A stretch of 32,899 nt of DNA from assembly GCF_000308635.1 (NCBI RefSeq), contig NZ_BAGD01000077.1, positions 1 through 32,899 on the forward strand, read 5' to 3'. The translations under genes and the position numbers were made by a program. The stretch's first letter is position 1; each line of letters opens with the position of its first letter. Below, piece after piece: positions 1-7,898 of the stretch. The notes beneath the pieces were generated by a model, which worked only from the letters and a program-made list of their open reading frames with translations, made no database searches and had not been told where the DNA came from. This stretch comes from Nocardia otitidiscaviarum NBRC 14405. GTDB taxonomy: Bacteria > Actinomycetota > Actinomycetes > Mycobacteriales > Mycobacteriaceae.

Positions 1-190
1 GAACTACATCACCCCGGCAGGTCGGCTAGTTACGGTGATCGCGCAGTACAGCGACCGGAACGGGGTGCGAATTCGCGCGATCGGTAGCGCGGACACCCGT
101 AACAGCGGCATGATCGAGCCTCGATTCCCCAGCAATGGCATACCGCCGATCGACCGAAAGCGACCCGATCAGCAGACAGTGGGAGAGCCG

Positions 191-604
191 ATGACTTCGT
201 TTGCCCGCAGCGTCACCCGCATCACCGCGACCGCCGCCGTCACCGCCGGAGCCGCCCTGGCCCTGGGTACGGGTACGGCCGCCGCCGACGAATGGCCGGT
301 GCAGCAGCCGAACAGCCCGGTCTCGGTGTTCGAGGCCGAGGGGTTCCTGACCCCCACCGATCTCGACTACTGGAATCCGCTGAACACCGGCTACCGCCTG
401 ACCTCGCCCTACGGCAACAGCACCCGCATCGTGTGCACCGCCTTCCACGGCGTGATCATGGAGTGCTACCAGGCCGATCAGGACGGTAATCCGCACAAGC
501 TGGCCCGCCTGCCGTTCAACTTCCCGAACATCACCGGGTCGTCGCAGCCCGGCGGCGGTCCCAGCCACTTCGTGTACCCGGGTTACCTCCCCGGGATCAG
601 CTGA
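191..604 (+). CDS. Small secreted protein of unknown function
   Basis: A 137-residue protein with a clear Sec signal peptide: an N-terminal Arg-containing segment, an Ala-rich hydrophobic core, and a likely cleavage after the Ala run near residue 32 (TAAA before DEW). The mature part is about 105 residues, rich in Pro, Asn and Gly, with two cysteines (in IVCTAF and MECYQ) that could form one disulfide. I chose the ATG at 191 because GGGAG lies just upstream and because the upstream in-frame extension has no signal-peptide character. The frame is open back to the window edge, but that part does not read like a protein. It converges on the ABC exporter gene 26 bases away. I do not recognise the family. 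A cell-wall or extracellular protein is an inference from the signal peptide alone. Confidence 0.75.
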   Translation: MTSFARSVTRITATAAVTAGAALALGTGTAAADEWPVQQPNSPVSVFEAEGFLTPTDLDYWNPLNTGYRLTSPYGNSTRIVCTAFHGVIMECYQADQDGNPHKLARLPFNFPNITGSSQPGGGPSHFVYPGYLPGIS

Positions 605-629
605 CCCGCCACAACCCGCCGGAAAGTCC

Positions 630-2564
630 TCAGCGCACCAACGCCGGGTGGTCCGTCGATGCCGCGCCCGCCACGGATTCCGCGTCCCCGACCGATCCCG
701 CGTCGCCGACCGATTCCGCGTCCCTGACCGATCTTGCATGCGCGGCCGATCCCGCGCCTGGCGGCGACGCCGGGTTCGGTAGCGATGCCGTGCCCGGCCG
801 GACCGTCATGCCCGGTGCGAGCACGCCGTCGCGCGTCAGCAGATCGGCGTAGGCGGTGCCGCGCGCGAGCAGTTCCTCGTGGGTGCCACGTTCAACCACC
901 CGGCCGCGGTCGAGCACCACGATCTGGTCCGCGTCGCGAATCGTCGACAGCCGGTGTGCGATGGTGATGGTGGTGCGTCCGGCCGACAGGGCGTCGATGG
1001 CGTCCTGCACCTCGCGTTCGGTGCGGGTGTCCAGGGCGCTGGTGGCCTCGTCCAGGACCAGGATCGGCGGATTGCGGAGAATGGCGCGGGCCACCGCGAG
1101 GCGCTGCTTCTCACCGCCGGAGAACCGGTAGCCACGCTCTCCGACCAGGGTGTCGTAGCCCTGCGGCAGACTCGCGATATGGTCGTGGATCCGGGCCGCC
1201 CGTGCCGCAACGCGCAGTTCCTCGTCGGTGGCATCGGGTTTGGCGAAGCGCAGATTCTCGGCCACCGTGGCATGGAACAGGTAGGTCTCCTGCGAGACCA
1301 CCCCCACGGCCGCGGCCAGGTCGGCGAAACTCAACTCGCGCACATCGATACCGTCGATGGTCACCCGACCCGAGGTGGCGTCGTAGAGCCGCGCCACCAG
1401 ATAGCCGAGAGTGGTCTTCCCGGAACCGGTCTCACCGACGATCGCCAGGCCGCTACCGGCCGGGACGTCGATATCGATATCGCGCAACACCTCTCGGTCG
1501 GCGTCGTAGCCGAAACCCACCCGCTCGAACCGCACCGCGCCGGTCACGCCCGCCACCGGCAGCGGGACCGGCCGCTCGGGTTCGGTGATATCCGGTCGCA
1601 GATCCAGGTATTCGAAGATGCGGGTGAACAGCGCCAGCGAGCTCTGCACCTGCACGCCCGTGGACAGCAGCATGACGGCGGGCCGCAGCAGTCCCGCCTG
1701 CAAGGTCGTGAACGCCACCAGCGTGCCGATGGACACCAGCGGCGTCCCGGCGGCGGCGGTCAGCCCGGCCGCCCAGTACACCACCGCGGGCATGGCCGCC
1801 ATGACGATGGTGATGGTCGACTGCCGCCACCGCCCCGCCATCCCGGCCCGGATCTCCAGATCCACCAGTGACCGCGACTCCCGGTCGAAATCGTCGACCA
1901 GGGCGGGTGCGCGACCCATGGTGCGCCCCAGCAGGATTCCGCTCACCGACAGCGATTCCTCCACCACCGCCGACATGGCGGCCAGTTGCCGCTGCCGCTG
2001 CGCGGTGATGCGCCGCCGCTCGGCCCCGACCCGGCGGCTGATCCACACGAAGAACGGCAGCATGGCCAGCGAGATCAGGGTCAGCCGCCAGTCCAGCGCG
2101 AACATGGCGACGACGGCGGCCAGCACCGAGGTGAAGTTGGCGATGAGCGAGGTCGCCGTGGAGGTGACGGTCGACTGCATGCCGCCGATGTCGTGGGCGA
2201 GGCGCGACTGCACCTCGCCGGTGCGGGTGGCGGTGAAGAACGCCAATGGCATGGACTGCAAGCGCGCATAGACGGCAGTGCGCAGATCGTGCATGACGCG
2301 CTGCCCCACCGTGGTGGACAGATAGGTCTGCCAGACCCCGAAGACCGAGGTGAGCGCGGCCACCGCGATCATGCCCAGCGCCAGCAGGGCCAACAGCTCG
2401 GTGCGGCCGTGCGGCAGCGCGTCGTCGAGTACCGCGCGCAGCATGAACGGCGAGGCCAGACCCACCAGCGACGACAGGCCGACCAGTGCGCCCACCAGCG
2501 CGAGACGCGCCCGATAGGGGCGGAAGAGCCGGATGATCCGGCGAAGTTCGGATCGGGCGGCCAT
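630..2564 (-). CDS. ABC exporter, fused permease and ATPase
   Basis: A 644-residue half-transporter of the multidrug/lipid exporter type. An N-terminal six-helix membrane domain (about residues 10-310) is followed by one nucleotide-binding domain. The Walker A GETGSGKT lies near residue 376, followed by a Q-loop (VVSQETYLF), the signature FSGGEKQR, the Walker B ILVLDEATSALD and the H-loop IAHRLS. All catalytic motifs are intact, so a homodimer is plausible. The start is the ATG at 2564, preceded by AAGGAGGG at good spacing; the GTG at 2582 would lie upstream of that ribosome site. The C-terminal tail from about residue 581 is low complexity and partly encoded by 18-base tandem repeats. The divergent MarR gene 86 bases away suggests ligand-induced efflux. 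The substrate cannot be told. Confidence 0.92.
   Translation of the reverse strand: MAARSELRRIIRLFRPYRARLALVGALVGLSSLVGLASPFMLRAVLDDALPHGRTELLALLALGMIAVAALTSVFGVWQTYLSTTVGQRVMHDLRTAVYARLQSMPLAFFTATRTGEVQSRLAHDIGGMQSTVTSTATSLIANFTSVLAAVVAMFALDWRLTLISLAMLPFFVWISRRVGAERRRITAQRQRQLAAMSAVVEESLSVSGILLGRTMGRAPALVDDFDRESRSLVDLEIRAGMAGRWRQSTITIVMAAMPAVVYWAAGLTAAAGTPLVSIGTLVAFTTLQAGLLRPAVMLLSTGVQVQSSLALFTRIFEYLDLRPDITEPERPVPLPVAGVTGAVRFERVGFGYDADREVLRDIDIDVPAGSGLAIVGETGSGKTTLGYLVARLYDATSGRVTIDGIDVRELSFADLAAAVGVVSQETYLFHATVAENLRFAKPDATDEELRVAARAARIHDHIASLPQGYDTLVGERGYRFSGGEKQRLAVARAILRNPPILVLDEATSALDTRTEREVQDAIDALSAGRTTITIAHRLSTIRDADQIVVLDRGRVVERGTHEELLARGTAYADLLTRDGVLAPGMTVRPGTASLPNPASPPGAGSAAHARSVRDAESVGDAGSVGDAESVAGAASTDHPALVR
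676..747. repeat. 18-base tandem repeat, four units
   Basis: Four consecutive 18-base units start at 676, 694, 712 and 730. The first three differ from one another at only a few positions and the fourth is more diverged; a partial fifth begins at 748. They lie in frame inside the 3' end of the ABC exporter gene and encode degenerate six-residue repeats of the type DAESVG / DAGSVG. Confidence 0.85.
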
Positions 2565-2605
2565 CGGCACCCTCCTTCCCACGGGAACCCCCGCTATAAC
2601 TGAGC

Positions 2606-2614
2606 TTGACTCAA
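2606..2614. promoter_or_regulatory. Candidate MarR operator
   Basis: TTGA-C-TCAA is a short inverted repeat with perfect four-base arms around one central base. It lies in the 86-base gap between the divergent ABC exporter and MarR genes. MarR dimers often bind such TTGA/TCAA sites and repress both genes. The assignment rests only on position and symmetry. Confidence 0.4.
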
Positions 2615-2637
2615 TATTGTTCCCCAGAACATTGATC

Positions 2638-2643
2638 TATGCT
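2638..2643 (+). promoter_or_regulatory. Candidate -10 box of the marR gene (leaderless)
   Basis: TATGCT fits the actinobacterial TANNNT -10 consensus and lies 7 bases before the ATG at 2651. No ribosome binding site is seen, so the transcript probably begins at or next to the start codon. No convincing -35 is visible. Confidence 0.5.
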
Positions 2644-2650
2644 CACAAAT

Positions 2651-3094
2651 ATGACGGAGGCCATCGAGGACGACCTGCCCGAGCTGTTCCTGCGCACCGC
2701 CCGCCGCATCCGCCGCGCCCAGCAGGCCGACCTCGCCCCACTCGGCCTCACCCCCGCCCAGGCGCGCGCCCTGCGCATTCTCGGCCACAGCGCCGAACCG
2801 CTGCGCATGTCCGCACTCGCCGAACGCCTGGGTATCGTGCCCCGCTCCGCCACCACCGTGGTCGACGCCCTGGAAGCCGCAGGCTGGGTCGACCGTGCCA
2901 CCGATCCGGCCAATCGCCGCGCCACCCTGGTGGCGCTCACCGACTCCGGTCGCGCCGTACTGACCCGCATGTCCGACGCCCGCCGCCGCGCCGCCCGCGA
3001 TCTGTTCGCCCGCCTGTCCCCCGGGCACCGCGCATCGCTGCGCGCCATCCTGGCCGAACTGGACGCCGCCGACGGCGATATGCCGCGCGGGTGA
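2651..3094 (+). CDS. MarR family transcriptional regulator
   Basis: A 147-residue winged-helix regulator. N-terminal dimerisation helices (ELFLRTARRIRRAQQADL) are followed by the HTH (MSALAERLGIVPRSATTVVDALEAAGWVDRATDPANRRATLVALTDSG), containing the conserved wing D-NRR motif, and by C-terminal helices. An ATG at 2639 is also in frame. I prefer 2651, because a -10-like TATGCT sits 7 bases upstream and neither start has a ribosome site. It is divergent from the ABC exporter, with a TTGA-N-TCAA repeat between them, the usual arrangement for a repressor of its own gene and of an efflux pump. The inducing ligand is unknown. It converges on mpa, with a strong hairpin between the two. Confidence 0.9.
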   Translation: MTEAIEDDLPELFLRTARRIRRAQQADLAPLGLTPAQARALRILGHSAEPLRMSALAERLGIVPRSATTVVDALEAAGWVDRATDPANRRATLVALTDSGRAVLTRMSDARRRAARDLFARLSPGHRASLRAILAELDAADGDMPRG

Positions 3095-3176
3095 CGCGGC
3101 CCCGCCGAGGCGGCGACAGCTACGACGGTCGAAGCCATGATCGGGGGCGGCCCGCGCACCCGACCCGATGACGGCG

Positions 3177-3210
3177 ACGGGGCGCGCTTCCCGAAGGAAG
3201 CGCGCCCCGT
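3177..3210. terminator. Bidirectional terminator hairpin between marR and mpa
   Basis: A perfect 15-base-pair GC-rich stem (3177-3191 with 3196-3210) closed by a CGAA tetraloop, placed between two convergent genes. No U-tract follows, which is common for actinobacterial terminators. Confidence 0.85.
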
Positions 3211-3231
3211 GCGTGTCGTAGGGACTACAGG

Positions 3232-4992
3232 CTACAGGTACTGCCCCGTATTCGACTCGGTGTCGATCGCCCGGCTGGCCGAGGCGTTCTTGCCTGTCAC
3301 CAGGGTGCGGATGTAGACGATCCGCTCGCCCTTCTTACCCGAGATGCGGGCCCAGTCATCGGGATTCGTGGTGTTGGGCAGGTCCTCGTTCTCGGAGAAC
3401 TCGTCCACGATCGAATCGTAGAGATGCTGGAGCCGCAGGCCCGGGTTACCGGTTTCCAGGACGGACTTGATGGCGTACTTCTTGGACCGGTCCACGATGT
3501 TCTGGATCATGGCGCCGGAGTTGAAGTCCTTGAAGTACAGGACCTCCTTGTCACCGTTGGCGTAGGTGACCTCCAGGAAGCGGTTGTCCTCGCTCTCGGC
3601 GTACATCCGCTCCACGACCCGCTCGATCATGGACTGCACGCACTTGCCGCGGTCGCCGGGGAACTCGTTGAGATCGTCGGCGTGCAGCGGCAATTCGTCG
3701 GTCAGGTACTTGGAGAAGATGTCGGCCGCGGCTTCGGCGTCCGGGCGCTCGATCTTGATCTTCACATCGAGTCGGCCGGGGCGCAGGATGGCCGGGTCGA
3801 TCATGTCCTCGCGGTTGGACGCGCCGATCACGATGACGTTCTCCAGGCCCTCCACGCCGTCGATCTCCGACAGCAGCTGCGGCACCACCGTGGTCTCCAC
3901 ATCGGACGAGACGCCGGAGCCGCGGGTGCGGAAGATGGAGTCCATCTCGTCGAAGAACACGATCACCGGAGTACCCTCGCTGGCCTTCTCGCGGGCCCGC
4001 TGGAAGATGATGCGAATGTGGCGCTCGGTCTCACCCACGAACTTGTTGAGCAGCTCGGGGCCCTTGATGTTGAGGAAGAACGACTTGGCTTCCTTGGCAT
4101 CCTCACCGCGCGCCTCGGCGATCTTCTTGGCGAGGGAGTTGGCCACGGCCTTGGCGATCAGGGTCTTACCGCAACCGGGCGGGCCGTAGAGCAGCACACC
4201 CTTCGGGGGCCGCAGCGCGTACTCGCGGAACAGATCCTTGTGCAGGAACGGCAGTTCCACCGCGTCGCGGATCTGCTCGATCTGGCGCGACAGGCCGCCG
4301 ATGTCCTCGTAGTCGACATCGGGCACCTCTTCCAGCACGAGGTCCTCGACCTCGGCCTTGGGGATGCGCTCGAAGGCGAAGCCCGCCTTGGTGTCGACCA
4401 GCAGCGAATCACCCGGCCGCAGTTTGCGAATCGGGGAATCCGGATCATCCAGATTGTCGACGTCGACCAGACCCGACAGCGGTCCGGACAACCACACCAC
4501 GCGCTCCTCGTCGGCATGGCCGACCACGAGGGCGCGGCGGCCGTCGTCGAGAATCTCGCGCAGCGTGCCGATTTCACCGATGGCCTCGAAATGTCCGGCC
4601 TCCACGACGGTCAGCGCCTCGTTGAGGCGCACGGTCTGACCGTAGGTGAGTTCGGAGGTGTCGATATTCGGTGAGCACGTCAGTCGCATCTTGCGCCCAG
4701 AAGTGAACACGTCGACCGTCTGATCGTCGTACACCCCGATGAGAACGCCGTAGCCGCTGGGCGGTTGCCCGAGGCGGTCCACTTCCTCGCGCAGGGCGAC
4801 CAGTTGCTGCCGCGCCTCCTTGAGGGTGTCCATCAGCTTGGTGTTGCGAATTGTCAGCGAATCCACCCGGGCTTCCAATTCCCGTGTGCGATCCGGCGTG
4901 TCGGCGAGTTGCCTCCGGAGTGCAGCCGCCTCGGCGCGTACTACCTCGAGTTCCCTCCAGGCTGCCGAATCCGAATGTTCGATGGGGCTCAT
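3232..4992 (-). CDS. mpa: Proteasome-associated AAA ATPase Mpa/ARC
   Basis: A 586-residue hexameric unfoldase that recognises Pup-tagged proteins and feeds them to the 20S proteasome. An N-terminal coiled coil (about residues 10-65, Leu/Glu/Arg-rich) binds Pup. Two OB-type domains follow, then the AAA module with Walker A GPPGCGKT near 269, Walker B VIVFFDEMDS near 345 and the DPAILRPGRLD region carrying arginine-finger residues. The chain ends GQYL; the penultimate Tyr matches the motif that opens the 20S gate. The ATG at 4992 has GGAGGAG upstream. Length and ends match the mycobacterial protein. It is divergent from the lipoprotein gene, as in M. tuberculosis. The dop, pup and prcBA genes are not downstream; a MarR/ABC pair is there instead. 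Confidence 0.97.
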   Translation of the reverse strand: MSPIEHSDSAAWRELEVVRAEAAALRRQLADTPDRTRELEARVDSLTIRNTKLMDTLKEARQQLVALREEVDRLGQPPSGYGVLIGVYDDQTVDVFTSGRKMRLTCSPNIDTSELTYGQTVRLNEALTVVEAGHFEAIGEIGTLREILDDGRRALVVGHADEERVVWLSGPLSGLVDVDNLDDPDSPIRKLRPGDSLLVDTKAGFAFERIPKAEVEDLVLEEVPDVDYEDIGGLSRQIEQIRDAVELPFLHKDLFREYALRPPKGVLLYGPPGCGKTLIAKAVANSLAKKIAEARGEDAKEAKSFFLNIKGPELLNKFVGETERHIRIIFQRAREKASEGTPVIVFFDEMDSIFRTRGSGVSSDVETTVVPQLLSEIDGVEGLENVIVIGASNREDMIDPAILRPGRLDVKIKIERPDAEAAADIFSKYLTDELPLHADDLNEFPGDRGKCVQSMIERVVERMYAESEDNRFLEVTYANGDKEVLYFKDFNSGAMIQNIVDRSKKYAIKSVLETGNPGLRLQHLYDSIVDEFSENEDLPNTTNPDDWARISGKKGERIVYIRTLVTGKNASASRAIDTESNTGQYL

Positions 4993-5109
4993 GATGCTGC
5001 TCCTCCCAGTCCCGGTCTATCAACGCTACCGGGGACAAGCCGTTCCCGCTTTCCGACATGGTTTCGTCGTGATCACATCTAGGCTGCGGTCACCGGGCCG
5101 GACGACCAT

Positions 5110-5125
5110 GTTAGCCTGCCCTAAC
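5110..5125. promoter_or_regulatory. Possible iron-box-like inverted repeat
   Basis: GTTAG-CCTGCC-CTAAC, with perfect five-base arms, lies about 50 bases upstream of the lipoprotein gene and in the divergent mpa promoter region. The 19 bases from 5111 match the classic DtxR/IdeR consensus at 12 positions by my count, which is weak. The TAGCCT inside it could equally be a -10 element. Confidence 0.25.
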
Positions 5126-5173
5126 CTGTTTCCGGCGAGCTATTTCGCCGACCGAGCCGAAAGGGTGCTATCG

Positions 5174-5713
5174 ATGCTCCTTCCCAGCAGTCGTACCCGC
5201 TACCGGGTTAACGCCACAAGGACGCTTCGTGTTTCCGTGGCTACCGTCGCGGCGGCCCTCGCCGTTACCGGCACCCTGGCGGGCTGCGGCTCGGACGACA
5301 CCGATTCCGGGTCCACGACCGCTTCCGGCAGCGTTTCGGCCACCACGGTCGCACCTGACGATCATGCCGCCACACCCGCCGCCAGCGCGGCGGAATTGCA
5401 GTCCACGCTGACCACATTCGCCGATCCGGCGGTTCCCGCCGCGGACAAGGCGAAACTCGTCACCGACGGCGACCAGCGGGTCGCGCTCATCGAGCGGATG
5501 AATCAGGGCCTGGCCAACTACCAGGTCTCCTTCACCGTCACCGAGGTGCGCCAGGACGGCGACCGCGCCGACGCCGACGTGGATGTCACCAGCCCGCACG
5601 GCACCATGCCCGGCGTGGCCATGACCTGGGAGTACGACGACGGCACCTGGAAGATCTCGGACGCCTCCGCGTGCACCATCCTCGGCATGGCGCGCGCCGC
5701 CTGCCAGCCGTAG
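5174..5713 (+). CDS. Lipoprotein, LppK/Mtb12-like
   Basis: A 179-residue lipoprotein. The signal peptide has basic residues, a hydrophobic Ala/Val run and the lipobox LAGC, which puts the lipidated Cys at residue 38. A Ser/Thr-rich linker follows. The C-terminal domain (about 70-179) begins AAELQSTLTTFADPAVPAAD and resembles the Mtb12-type C-terminal domain (NTF2-like fold), as I recall the family. Position beside divergent mpa matches lppK (Rv2116). The ATG at 5174 is chosen because AAAGGG lies 8-13 bases upstream and a signal peptide follows directly. It is anchored on the outer face of the membrane. Function is unknown. A hairpin separates it from the convergent trmI gene. Confidence 0.82.
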   Translation: MLLPSSRTRYRVNATRTLRVSVATVAAALAVTGTLAGCGSDDTDSGSTTASGSVSATTVAPDDHAATPAASAAELQSTLTTFADPAVPAADKAKLVTDGDQRVALIERMNQGLANYQVSFTVTEVRQDGDRADADVDVTSPHGTMPGVAMTWEYDDGTWKISDASACTILGMARAACQP

Positions 5714-5726
5714 CACCCCGCGGTCC

Positions 5727-5749
5727 GCGCACCGATCGGCACGGTGCGC
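5727..5749. terminator. Hairpin between the lipoprotein and trmI genes
   Basis: An eight-base-pair GC-rich stem (5727-5734 with 5742-5749) with a seven-base loop. It can be extended by three more pairs across a one-base bulge. Its place between two convergent stop codons suggests a bidirectional terminator. Confidence 0.55.
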
Positions 5750-5775
5750 CGGACAACGGGTGATCGCCACGGCCC

Positions 5776-6609
5776 TCAGCCCTTGGACGGCCTCCGCTGC
5801 GGCTTGGGGGCCACCACCCCGTCGGCCAGTCGCCGCGCGCTCACCAGGAAGGCCGTATGCCCCTGCATGCGATGCTCGGGCCGCACGGCGAGGCCGACCA
5901 CGTGCCAGGGCCGGATGAGCGACTCCCAGGCGCGCGGTTCGGTCCAGCACTGCTGGCGGCGCAGCGCCTCCACCACCTCGGAGAGCTGGGTGACGGTGGC
6001 CACGTAGACGATGAGCACGCCGCCGGGAATGAGCGCCTTGGACACGGTGTCCAGGACATCCCAGGGCTTGAGCATGTCGAGGATGACGCGGTCGACCTGG
6101 TCGCCGGAGTATTCGGCGAGGTCGGCGACGGTGAGGTCCCAGTTCGCCGGGCGTTCCCCGAAGAACTTCTCGACATTCTTGACCGCGTGTTCGGCGTGGT
6201 CGTCGCGCACCTCGTAGGAGATGACCCTGCCCTCGGGGCCGACCGCGCGCAGCAGCGAGCAGGTGAGCGCACCCGATCCGGCACCGGCCTCCAGCACCCG
6301 CGCACCGGGGAAGATGTCGCCCTCGTGCACGATCTGGGCGGCGTCCTTGGGGTAGATGACCGCCGCGCCGCGCGGCATGGACAGCACGTAGTCGGTGAGC
6401 AGCGGCCGCAGCGCCAGATACGGCGTGCCGTTGGCGGAGTTCACCACGCTGCCCTCGTCGACACCGATGAGGTCGTCATGGCGGATCTGCCCCTTGTGGG
6501 TGTGGAACTCCTTGCCCTCCTCCAGGATCACCGTGTGCTGGCGGCCCTTGGCGTCGGTCAGCTGCACCCGGTCACCGCTGCGGAAGGGGCCGGTCCGTCT
6601 GGCCGTCAT
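5776..6609 (-). CDS. trmI: tRNA (adenine-58-N1)-methyltransferase TrmI
   Basis: A 277-residue SAM-dependent enzyme that makes m1A58 in the T-loop of tRNA; it corresponds to Rv2118c. An N-terminal beta-rich domain (FRSGDRVQLTDAKGRQHTVIL) precedes the Rossmann-type methyltransferase domain. Motif I is VLEAGAGSGALTCSLL near residue 105, followed by an acidic SAM-binding segment (ISYEVRDDHAEHA) and the DRVILDMLKPWDVL motif with the conserved Asp. The ATG at 6609 has AGGAG six bases upstream. It is divergent from the RecB-like nuclease gene and converges on the lipoprotein gene. Confidence 0.93.
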   Translation of the reverse strand: MTARRTGPFRSGDRVQLTDAKGRQHTVILEEGKEFHTHKGQIRHDDLIGVDEGSVVNSANGTPYLALRPLLTDYVLSMPRGAAVIYPKDAAQIVHEGDIFPGARVLEAGAGSGALTCSLLRAVGPEGRVISYEVRDDHAEHAVKNVEKFFGERPANWDLTVADLAEYSGDQVDRVILDMLKPWDVLDTVSKALIPGGVLIVYVATVTQLSEVVEALRRQQCWTEPRAWESLIRPWHVVGLAVRPEHRMQGHTAFLVSARRLADGVVAPKPQRRPSKG

Positions 6610-6681
6610 GTATCTCCTGTCTCACATTTGCCGCGCTGTCGCCACGGCGGTCGTCCACCGCACCCTGTCGGTGCCTGGGTT

Positions 6682-6687
6682 TAGCCT
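6682..6687 (+). promoter_or_regulatory. Candidate -10 box of the RecB-like gene (leaderless)
   Basis: TAGCCT lies 7 bases before the ATG at 6695, with no ribosome binding site between. The same ten bases (TTAGCCTGCC) occur upstream of the lipoprotein gene at 5111. Confidence 0.5.
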
Positions 6688-6694
6688 GCCAGGT

Positions 6695-7606
6695 ATGCAG
6701 GTGCCCGCGTCCACGACCCCGGATTCCGCGGGCGGTACGCCCCCGCCCACCGAACCGTTCGTGGGGCGGCCGCTCGCGCTGTCGCCCTCGCGGGCAATCG
6801 ATTTCAAACAATGCCCGCTCAAATACCGGTTGCGGGCAATCGACCGGATACCGGAACCACCGTCCACGGCGGCGGTGCGGGGCACCCTGGTGCATGCCGT
6901 CCTCGAGGCCCTGTTCGGCCTCCCGGCGACCGATCGGCTACCGGAGGCCGCCGCAGCTCTCGTCGAGCCCGCGTGGACCCGCCTGATCGCCGACCGGCCC
7001 GAGGTGGCCGACGTGGTGGCCGACGGCGGCCTGCCGGTGCTGCTGGCCGAGGTCGCCGACCTCGTCCGCGTGTACTTCACGCTGGAGGACCCGACCACCG
7101 TCGATCCGGAGTCGGTGGAGTTCTTCCTCGAAACCGAACTGCCCGACGGTTCGCCGGTGCGCGGCATCGTGGACCGCATCGACCGGGCGGCCGACGACGC
7201 CCTGCACATCGTCGACTACAAGACCGGCCGCTCCCCCGCCCCGGCCTACGAGGCCCGCGCGCTGTTCCAGTTGAAGTTCTACGCGCTGGTCCTGTTGCAC
7301 ACCCGCGGCGTGGTGCCCGCCCAGCTGCGACTGCTCTACCTGGCCGACGGGCAGACGCTCACCTATGAACCGGATGCCGACGAGCTGCGCCGCTTCCAGC
7401 GCATCGTGTCGGCGCTGTGGGCGGCCATCGACGCTGCCACCAAGACCGGCGACTTCCCACCCAACCGGGGCTGGATGTGCGACTACTGCGACTACCGTGC
7501 CCTGTGCCCGGAATTCGGCGGCACCCCGCCGCCGTATCCGGGTGTCGCGGGATCGGGCGCGGCGGAATCGGACCCAGCGGGATCAAGCGCAGAAGGCGTG
7601 GCCTGA
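6695..7606 (+). CDS. RecB-family (PD-(D/E)XK) nuclease, Fe-S type
   Basis: A 303-residue stand-alone nuclease of the RecB/Cas4-like type, equivalent in position to Rv2119. The N-terminal part has LSPSRAIDFKQCPLKYRLR, then RGTLVHAVLEALF with the conserved His. The core carries VRGIVDRID and HIVDYKTG, supplying the Asp and the D-x-K catalytic motif. The C-terminus has MCDYCDYRALCPEF. One early Cys plus the C-terminal CxxCxxxxxC cluster gives four cysteines, as in the 4Fe-4S clusters of AddB and Cas4 nucleases. It probably processes DNA ends; its cellular role is not established. No CRISPR genes are nearby. Its stop overlaps the convergent secreted-protein gene by 24 bases. Confidence 0.88.
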   Translation: MQVPASTTPDSAGGTPPPTEPFVGRPLALSPSRAIDFKQCPLKYRLRAIDRIPEPPSTAAVRGTLVHAVLEALFGLPATDRLPEAAAALVEPAWTRLIADRPEVADVVADGGLPVLLAEVADLVRVYFTLEDPTTVDPESVEFFLETELPDGSPVRGIVDRIDRAADDALHIVDYKTGRSPAPAYEARALFQLKFYALVLLHTRGVVPAQLRLLYLADGQTLTYEPDADELRRFQRIVSALWAAIDAATKTGDFPPNRGWMCDYCDYRALCPEFGGTPPPYPGVAGSGAAESDPAGSSAEGVA

Positions 7607-7825
7607 GTCGTCCTGGCGCGCCGTGGTACCGGGCGCGCAGGCGCGGACGGTCCAGCGTCCGTCATCGCAGATGGCCAGGTGGGTCCAGTCCCAGATGACG
7701 GTCTCGCCGAGATCGTGGGCGGGACAGGGCAGCTCCTCGGCCGCCGCCGGACCGCCCGGCACGGCCGTCAGGACCGCGGCGGTGCCGAGAACGATTGCGA
7801 CGCAGGACTTCCGCAGAATGAACAT
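7583..7825 (-). CDS. Small Cys-rich secreted protein
   Basis: An 80-residue precursor. The N-terminus MFILRKSC plus an Ala/Val-rich core, with likely cleavage after the Ala run near residue 29, forms a Sec signal peptide. The roughly 50-residue mature part has four cysteines (PCPAH, AICDD, RACAP, AFCA), probably two disulfides, and Trp/Gly residues in DGRWTVRACAPGTT that recall small carbohydrate-binding modules; this is only a resemblance. The ATG at 7825 has GGAGG close upstream, which fixes the start well inside a longer open frame. Its 3' end overlaps the convergent nuclease gene by 24 bases. Function is unknown. Confidence 0.75.
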   Translation of the reverse strand: MFILRKSCVAIVLGTAAVLTAVPGGPAAAEELPCPAHDLGETVIWDWTHLAICDDGRWTVRACAPGTTARQDDSGHAFCA

Positions 7826-7898
7826 CGAGCCTCCGTGGTGTCGTTCGAGCGATCGATATGACACGGGTGAAGCAAGATGACGCGAGGCCACGCTAGCA

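Noticed and set aside
1..190. 3' end of a gene upstream of the first secreted protein
   Set aside because: One frame is open to the edge, but it runs into the first gene's own frame and shows no recognisable protein sequence.
4820..5173. Longer N-terminus for the lipoprotein
   Set aside because: This part overlaps the mpa 5' end in antisense, and the ATG at 5174 is followed at once by a signal peptide and has a ribosome site.
6695..7606. CRISPR-associated Cas4
   Set aside because: The Fe-S nuclease signature is similar, but no cas genes or repeat array are present and the position matches Rv2119.
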